Shown: piece by piece, positions 1-64,000 of the stretch
Numbering within the stretch: the stretch's first letter is position 1
Layout: every line of letters starts with the position of its first letter
Assembly (NCBI GenBank): GCA_022829145.1
Contig: CM040745.1
Span: forward strand, 24,086,906-24,150,905
Reading direction: 5' to 3'
Origin: Albula goreensis
Lineage: Eukaryota > Chordata > Actinopteri > Albuliformes > Albulidae
DNA length: 64,000 nucleotides
Made by a program: the position numbers and the translations under genes
The notes under the pieces: generated by a model
Told to the model about the DNA's origin: nothing
Seen by the model: only the letters and a program-made list of their open reading frames with translations
Database searches by the model: none

Positions 1-28224
<28,224 letters not shown>

Positions 28225-31200
28225 GGCTAGCAAGAAAAAGGTTGGCCTTTGTGGCTTTCACACCATGTTGACTGATGCGTCATAGTTTCACAATATAGTG
28301 GGTAGCATTGCAGTCAATTAAAATGGCAAATGCTGAACAATTAAAACTCCAGTTTGACCTTGACTTGAAACCAACATCAGTTGACACCTTTCTGGATAGT
28401 GAAATTTCCCTTGTAATCCAGTATTTCCATTGTTAGTCCCATGTAATTCCCTTACAATACAGTCATTTTAGATTTTCAACCATTTTGAATTTTATGAAAA
28501 TCACAAAAATTCTACCCCTCCTGAAAACAAGTTGCTGTACAGCATTTATGGACACACTACTATGCAGATACTATTTTTATTAAGGTTATGTCAAAAATGG
28601 TTAAATGATGAACCAATGAAAACAACACAAAAAATTAGAATAAAATGGTGCAACTTAGCCCAAAATGTAGAATGTTTTCTGAAAAGCAAATGTTGAGACT
28701 GACAAGAATTTAGTGGCTAGATACTTTTTTCCTCCATTAGCCTCATTGGATCTTTCCCAAATTTGTTAATATCAAGCTCTGGCAGTGTATATCTGTGAAA
28801 TAGACAAAAGGTACAGCATTCTTCAGGGGAATACACAATGTCTACCCATTGATGAATCAAAAATACTCAATATTTATGCTCAATGAATGTTATTAGCTTC
28901 ATGAATTGACAGCTTCCAAAACTGCTTACTTTATACATAATGACATGGCTTGGATTTAAACACCCAGTTGCAGGGCTCATGTCTGCTTCCTGAACAAGTG
29001 TCAATACTGTGAGGGCCACCTGGAGATAACCCTCTATATAACTTTTACCCATGTGATATGTGCATGGATCAAATCATGAGGGATACAATGTAACACAACT
29101 ACTACAACTCTGTTTACTTTGGAAGACTTAATTCATTTTCCTCCTACTGAGAGTATTCCTGCATGGCATTATAGCTATAAATTGGTAGTTTGATCCTTAA
29201 AATACAACTTAACACATGATTATTTGTCTGAGCACATTAAACAATGTAACATTGTGAAGTTTCAGAAGTTTTCAAATTACCATGCCTCCAGGTAATTGTT
29301 CAATAAACAATACAACTTTATAAAAAGTAGAGTGATTTTTCATGTATTTAGGAGATGGAATTTGCAAGAAAAACACTGGATGATACACAAGGTAATGATG
29401 TGCATATAAATTGGTCATTTATACAGTGAACCTACATACATTTTAAAATGTCAAATATATTTCACACAGATAATATATACTAACACTGTTGAAAAAAAAA
29501 TTAAAGATATAACCTGTGTGTGGTGCAGAAATGAGTATAATGCAAAGCTGTGCATGTCAAGTCCCATCTCATGGAAATTCACAGAAGCCCTTGTTCCAAA
29601 AATATCCCGGAGAGGCTGCAGCTGTCTAGTTCACCAGCTCATTCCTTTCAGACTGCAGAAAGAGAACAGGCTATACTGAATTGTTGCAAAACTTACCCTC
29701 CATTAAAGGAACCATGAACACCGTACAGCTACATCTGGATTAAACTGCTTATCATGCTGCATAACTCAATCAGCCTTAATAGAACAAAATGATAATCATG
29801 AAACCATTTCCAGTAGGCATGAACATTGTATCACTGTTGTAACTGTGGAACTTTACCAAATCAGGACTTCAGTGGCTTAAGGGTAGAAACTGCAGTTTCT
29901 GATGCTGTGTCTGGTGTTCTAACAGGATCAGTAGAGCATCTACGATGTTGCAGTTATAGATACATGGCCCAAATACCCTTTCCACCCTCACCCCTACATA
30001 ATAGGAAATACAACAGCTAATCTTGCTGTTAACAGCAGTCTTTTGTTGGCATTGGGAGCGAGAAAATCCATATGTTTCCCAAACAAACATAAGACAGAAA
30101 GCTCAGTCTTCAGTTACTCATGGAGTAAGAAGTGTGCTTGTGATGCAGCTGTGCACCCAGTGGCTACCTGTGCAATGTGTCTATGGCTTCCTTCTCCTGA
30201 GTCCAGGAGACAGTCCGTCAGCGAGGCAGAAAAAGACAGTAGTTCAGTTGGGTGGGGTGAGAATGTGAAAATAATAACAGCAGAAGGATCTAAGTGATCC
30301 TTTGCTATGGATGCACAGTCAAATTAGAATCTGGCATACTGTTAGGTGACTGCCTAACTCAAAGATTAAAAACTGAAGATTATATATGCCAACAGAGGCT
30401 ACTGCACAGGGGTGGCTTATCCATTTACTAAGCAAACATAACATTTCTGTATGCATACAGTCATGTATTATACATACTGAACAGGCCTGGCTGCTCATAA
30501 TTTTCACCAGCATGGCAGAAAGAGGAAGCCTTAGTAACTTTAAAAGACGTTTTTGTTAATGAGTGTTTGGTAGGAGTTACCAAGGCACCTAAACTTAAAG
30601 GTCTGTGGTGCTGCCAGCATGGGAGTCAGAGCGTCAGAGCAAATGACACTCCAGTAAAGAGAAACGGTGGGCTAGAAGTGCCAAATCCAGGATAGTGATG
30701 TCTGAGCAAGTGAAAAAGGTGAGTGATCAGTCAACTACAAATGTCATCTGAGCAAGAGCAGCAGGTTTAATCAAAAACATGCTTTCAACACCCTGTTCTG
30801 TACATTGGGGTTTCTTTGTTCACTATCTGTATTAGTGTTATAAATGTGTTAAATTCTTAGAAACCAATAGTATTGCCATCACAAAGAAACCGAATGTGTG
30901 AACTCATTAAGTGCTACAGAATGGAGCAGGAGTCACAGTGGAAATGTTTTAGACGCTTGAACACAGATCAGCTTGTGAGATCTGCATGGGATGCAGCTGC
31001 TCTCACCAGACTCCAACAACAAACTAGCTAATGCTAGAAAAACAGAATTGCCATCACAAAGAAAATCTTTGGAAAGCTGCTATAAGTAATGGGCAATATT
31101 TCTGTTACACGTATTTTAAATTTGCATTTTTATGCATGTATTTTAAATGTTGGTTTCCTTATATATGTATGTAAAGTTTATGCTAAAACAAAATATGCCT

Positions 31201-31660
31201 CTGTCATTTGAATTATAGACAGTATTTACATTTACTGTCTATTAAGGAAGTAAATAAGTAAATAAATAAAAAACATTTGATTCCATTTGCACAATCACAA
31301 CTAAAACTAATATAAGGGCATAAATTATGAATAAAAGGTATTTCTCTTTTTGATAAATCAAAATGTGAATTGCAACACATGTATCTGAAATATTACCAAA
31401 CCTAAAAATTGTAGTTTATACTAAATATACACTGAACAGCCAATAGTTACACAGAGTGTCCAAAACTTTTAACCTAAAATTAAATCAAACAGGAAAATCA
31501 ACATTTTTATTGCAAGAGACCATTGGTTCTTTGCTCAACCTTCCCAGCAATGTGTACAATAAATTATACAGTATATTTGTGGACAAGGATTGATTTGGGC
31601 TGTAAATCCTATCCAAATATAACAAACAGCCAGAGAGCAGTAAAACATTGCAGTGAAACC
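28225..31660. other. Dynein 3' UTR and intergenic interval between convergent genes
   Basis: No coding signal or recognised RNA gene. Candidate plus-strand poly(A) signals are ATTAAA 28317-28322, AATAAA 28639-28644 and AATAAA 29302-29307. The transcript end cannot be fixed from sequence. Confidence 0.6.
28639..28644 (+). terminator. Candidate poly(A) signal of the dynein gene
   Basis: Canonical AATAAA 415 nt after the stop. A variant ATTAAA lies earlier, at 28317. The choice between them is a guess. Confidence 0.3.
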
Positions 31661-31666
31661 TTTATT
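31661..31666 (-). terminator. map3k20: Candidate poly(A) signal for the map3k20 alpha transcript
   Basis: TTTATT on plus is AATAAA on minus, about 1.25 kb after the alpha stop. Another AATAAA lies at 31506-31511. Unproven. Confidence 0.3.
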
Positions 31667-32920
31667 ACTGGAATATTGAAAGATGCAGAACCTGCTGAAT
31701 ATACTTATGTAAAAGGAGACATAAGGGAGAATGTGTCTTTCAGCAGTTAACACAAGCACCAACAGGCTTATGCAACAATTAAATGTAAGATATGTAAAAC
31801 AACAAAAAAACACCAACAGAGAGAAACAACAGTAAGGTCTACATACACATCATACACCCTATCACCACAATGTCGTGCAACCTAGTTAAGGGTGTGAGTA
31901 TTCAAGTAACAGAAACATTTAATCATATTCACCACCACTTGTGTTCTCATTTTAAATGATAATTCCTCTATGTGGTGATGTTGTAGGAAGTGGGCTGCAA
32001 GTTGTGAGCAAATATCTATGGTATTGAGCTCGTGTTCAGTGATGCATGTGAGTCTGTTTTTTTTTTCCGGCACAGATGAGAGAGAGCAAGGGCACTTGTG
32101 AGTGTAAACAAGTCCTTCTGATGCATGTGGTGAAGGATCTACTGTAAACTGTATTTATGTATACCATTTTGTATATTGTTAAATTTATGTAATTTTCCAT
32201 TCCTACATTCATTTTTGGTTAATTTGTAAAAGGGTTTGAAAAGAGATGCTTTTGTAAAATGTAAAAGATCTCCTTTTATAGCAAGTAAGAATTATATGCA
32301 CATTCTGTTATATACACATTTCAGTAGTCACATTTTTGTGTTTAATTTTACTTCCAGGATAGCATTGTCATTGCCCTCAGTGATCTGTTCATTTAAAATG
32401 GAGACAGTTCTAATATATAGTTTTAGCATATAACTGTAGTTAACATTAGAGAATGTCAGCCTTTCTATATTAATTTCAGATATAACACCACATGTCTTTA
32501 GATAAATAATTTAAGATTAACAGCTGAAAACATGGTTGTTCACCAAAAGTAAACTTCTGCAATAAATATAATAAAAAAATTCAGTATATTAAAAGTTCAG
32601 TATCTCAAGAAGGATATAATTAAAAGAAAATATAAAAGATAGAGACACAGAACACAATACACTCCATATGTGGCAGTGCAGAAGACAGGTATCCCAATTC
32701 AAAATTATTGGTCTCTGATTGCCAGTTACTTTTATGATTACCTAACTGGCCACAACATAAGGTGGGTTCCCCAGCTTAATTTTGGAACAAAACACCAAGT
32801 GGTTTAAAATTGTGTTTTGCATTTTGTTTTGTTTTGTGTCAGGAACAGAGTAAAAACTTTGAGTGTCATTCAAACATGAGAGATATGTCAATATCTCAGC
32901 AGAGTCCATGATTAAAGTGG

Positions 32921-60800
<27,880 letters not shown>

Positions 60801-61986
60801 CTAGTCTATATGCACTGCTACAGAAACCTCAGGTTTATTTCCTGCTCGGTCAAAGACTAACCTCCCTTTCCTTTGTGAACAGTCCACCCTGACCTACATG
60901 CTTAGCAGACAAGATCATTCAACAAACAGATGCAGCTGAAAGACAACACAATTCTTGTAAATTTCAAGAACCCGGTTTCTACAGCTAGCAAGGCAGAGCA
61001 GCTATGCAATACACTGGATCTGCTATGCTCTGCTCACCTGCCCGAACTGTCCTGGCTCCTGAATTACTGCCCTCCTGCCACTCGATGCACAAGGACCTTT
61101 AAACTTGCACAAGGCCCATGGCATCCTAAGCTCATGTTTTCTCTGTATTGCCACCACTTTGGCTTTGAGTATTCTTGTGTATAGGTGGGTTACCAGATTA
61201 GTATCATCTTACATTTGATTTATAACCTGCAAATGGCATCTCAACCAAAAGCAAAATAAGCACAGTACCAGAGCATCAAGACCTACCCAACAAATGCTGA
61301 ACAAAAACAGTCTTCCCTCAGCTCAATCACTGCATACAAACCATCAGACATAATAACGAGATAAACACACATCCCAAGGTGATGATGATCACTAAGGCCA
61401 CAACCATGAACATTTCCTTTGTTTCTACATTACAATTCAAAACACCTTGTAAAAAAATAATGCCTATATTTCAGGTAATTGTATTTCATTTATTGCATCA
61501 TAAGATTCACATGTATCGCTAAGCAATTATGGCTTTTAAGAGGCTATTACCTGGAACTGAATTGGGATCGTTATCAAGCCCAGCAGGAAATGCCTCCATT
61601 GTCACAGAGGGGAGTCAAAACTCTCCAGTGATTGGTTGCTATTCATGTTATATTTAGCCTCACACCACCTTGTTCAGCACACAAATGGCTCAGGCACTCG
61701 AGACGCCAGCGTTACTGCGATGTAGAAAAACTCTGCACTTCTGTCTGTTCCCACTCAAGTGTAAATACTGTTTGTCAGCCATTCAAACACGTCCATTTAA
61801 ACACTCGTAGAAAACACATTTTTGGTACAAAAACTGACAATAAAAAATGACAGTGATTCTCCAACAACCATCCTAGATTAAGATGAGATCATTGGATAAT
61901 CACTTTAATTGTACTCATAAGAGTTTAATATTTTTTGCCACTTTCAAAACTGTTACAAACAGATAGCCGGAATTCTGAGATTGTGG

Positions 61987-62013
61987 CTCACATGAATGAA
62001 CAGTTCATGTGAG
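61987..62013. repeat. Perfect 10-bp inverted repeat, 7-nt loop
   Basis: CTCACATGAA (61987-61996), TGAACAG, TTCATGTGAG (62004-62013). Confidence 0.93.
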
Positions 62014-62596
62014 ACAAACTCTTCAACCTCACCCCTACCCCATGTCAACCAGACAGTAACAATCTACACACAGAAAACAAACTGCGGCTGAAAAGGTAAA
62101 ATTTTAAAAATGCTTTATCTCCATACATCTCTGCATAAACATCTCGTATAAACATGTACATAGAATATTAGAGAATGTCTAGTCTTGGGCGGGAGCAGCT
62201 AGATGTTTCGTTTTCACAATACGTAATTTATGAATTCATAGCGCCTGGCGAGTTCATGCACCCCCGCTGCATAATAGCTTCCTTATTATGTCAGGCTAAA
62301 CTGAAAATGACAGGACTGTGTATATGTTTTTATAACATAACCCTGTCTCTGAATTCCAAAAATATAACATATTCATGTATGTAGCATATCCACCTACAAT
62401 GACAGGGCACGTTCCTCTGATTTAGGCTAGCTACGACGTTGTAGCACTAAACAACAGGTTTAACTCAACAGCCCTGTTTAAACTTCAAAATCTAGTTGTG
62501 CAACATCATGTTGCAAAATATTCAAGCAATCTGTTCCCGACTCATTTCCATTAATGGCTTCGCATTCATTTTAACCCGACAAAACTGTATACATAC

Positions 62597-62760
62597 CGAT
62601 TATTCCCTGAATTGAATATCACGCCTCAGTGGAAAATCGGATTTGGAAGACCAGTTCAGGAAAACTGTAACAGTCTAACTGGTGTAACAGAGTTCTTTTT
62701 CCCGTCTTTTTGTTGTTGCTCAACTTCTGTACCTTGACTTCCCCAATGTTATTTTACATC
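62597..62760 (-). promoter_or_regulatory. map3k20: Probable map3k20 5' non-coding exon and promoter area
   Basis: On minus, AATCG|GTATGT is a strong donor at 62597, suitable for a 5' UTR exon spliced to 60684. The transcription start cannot be set; I see no TATA box or CpG island. Confidence 0.4.
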
Positions 62761-64000
62761 TGTGAACTCAGGAGCAAATTCAGATGACAAAAGCGCCACA
62801 CAATGGCCGCATGTGGAAGTTCCAGCTTCTGTGCAAATTCCTCAGTATGGATACTCGAGATTATCTTTAAAAATGCCTTATATGGAGCTAGAATTCCATA
62901 TGTCGGAAGGACAGATTTGCCTGCTGATTACAGGCTTTAGCGCTCCATGCAAATACAAAACTTTAAGTTTGGTTTGTGGCTAAATAGACAAATAAATAAA
63001 TAAAGAAAACATGCGTAATTAAAAAAGAAAAATTAAACATTTTACTTTCTACACTGGAGTGAATTCGAGAATACGTTTTTCACACGTCTTGGAAAATTTG
63101 TGATAAATTATCTTTAACTATAAATACACGGTACAGCGGTACACAGTTACTTTGGGAATTATGTGATGCATAATTAACTGAAAATGAATTAGCAAATACG
63201 TCATGAAATTTTTATCCATGTTTGAGTGTGTAACACAGACCATGGGCTGTAAAAATTCAAAATCTGTATTGCTGACAAAATCTAAGATGAAATATTGCTT
63301 ATTTGTTTTAGTTTTTCACTATGAATTCACAGGGGTAGGGAAAAAATCAGGCTTATAATATTGCAAACTTGTAAGGAATGTAGATAGCTATCACAGTGTT
63401 TACTGGCAAATTAATCTAAAGCTGAGGATAACTGAATGCACATTACAGATTTCTAGTGATGACAAGTGGAAGGAGGTCAACAGGAAAAAGAAAATGCCTC
63501 ATTTTTACGTGTATGTGCATATTCTAACATTCATCAGGCTATTCCTGACTTGGCATTTTTGATTTTCATAATGCTTATTTATACACTGTGATAGAAATGT
63601 GATATGTAAATGGGTGATGTTGATGGCAGTGGGCTCTATTCCTTTTCACATGGGTAAGAATGATGGTGCACACCACACATTGGTAGTTTTTTATGTGACT
63701 CAAGACACCTGGGGAAGATTCCAAATGGGTCAAAATGTTGCGTTCAAGTGTGCTGGGGATCAGTTTAGCGTGCAGGTGTTCTTTTTTTCCGAAAGAAATT
63801 TCAAGGACATGTTTTCAACAAATACATTTAATATGTGTATATTATTTACACAATAAACATAAAGTACAAAGTTTGTAGACAATAGATACTGTACCATACA
63901 GACTCTTTAAACAGGAAGTGCACCCACTTTGTTTCTCTCTAAAATTTCAGTTCATACTCTAGCATGCTGAGGTAAAAAGTAGATAAATGAATACATCTTA
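62761..64000. other. Upstream flank of map3k20
   Basis: AT-rich, without supported coding, RNA or repeat features. Confidence 0.6.

Overview
This is vertebrate nuclear DNA, most likely from a ray-finned fish. It has short exons with canonical GT-AG introns, many CA/TG and GA microsatellites, a hAT DNA transposon remnant and a tRNA-SINE-like fragment. There are no bacterial operons, rRNA or tRNA genes, or CRISPR arrays. The window holds two protein-coding genes that converge tail to tail.

Plus strand, 1-28224: the 3' part of an axonemal outer-arm dynein heavy chain of the DNAH9/11/17 (beta heavy chain) clade. I can place 34 consecutive coding exons. They join in frame with no stop or frameshift and give 1819 residues, roughly the last 40 percent of a ~4500-residue protein. 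In order they encode the end of AAA3, AAA4 with an intact Walker A, the stalk with its microtubule-binding tip, AAA5, AAA6 and the C-terminal domain, with the stop at 28222-28224. One intron uses a GC donor, and two long TG tracts lie just upstream of acceptors.

Plus/minus boundary, 28225 to about 31600: intergenic sequence with candidate poly(A) signals for both genes.

Minus strand, about 62.7 kb down to 32921: map3k20 (ZAK/MLTK), the MAP3K that senses colliding ribosomes and starts the ribotoxic stress response. The whole coding region is present: 10 shared exons (kinase domain and leucine zipper), then two alternative ends. One is a single beta-type terminal exon (43635-43961; 437-residue protein). 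The other is nine alpha-type exons (39748-32921; 792-residue protein with a SAM domain and a basic ribosome-sensing tail). Catalytic residues fall at K45, D133 and D151, and activation-loop residues at T161 and S165, the same numbering I recall for human ZAK.

Introns: a hAT remnant with terminal inverted repeats and an 8-bp target duplication (48852-49668), two tandem CTCF-like motifs, a degenerate minisatellite abutting the alpha/beta branch-point exon that duplicates a donor-like sequence, several perfect hairpins beside short exons, and non-coding islands that look like conserved enhancers. The dynein gene next to map3k20 fits a paralogon argument: human SP4-DNAH11-CDCA7L-RAPGEF5 mirrors SP3-CDCA7-MAP3K20-RAPGEF4. 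This dynein could therefore be an ohnolog of DNAH11 that is missing from the human locus.

I found no wholly new gene system. The most useful leads are the splice architecture of map3k20, the ohnolog hypothesis and the candidate bystander enhancers.
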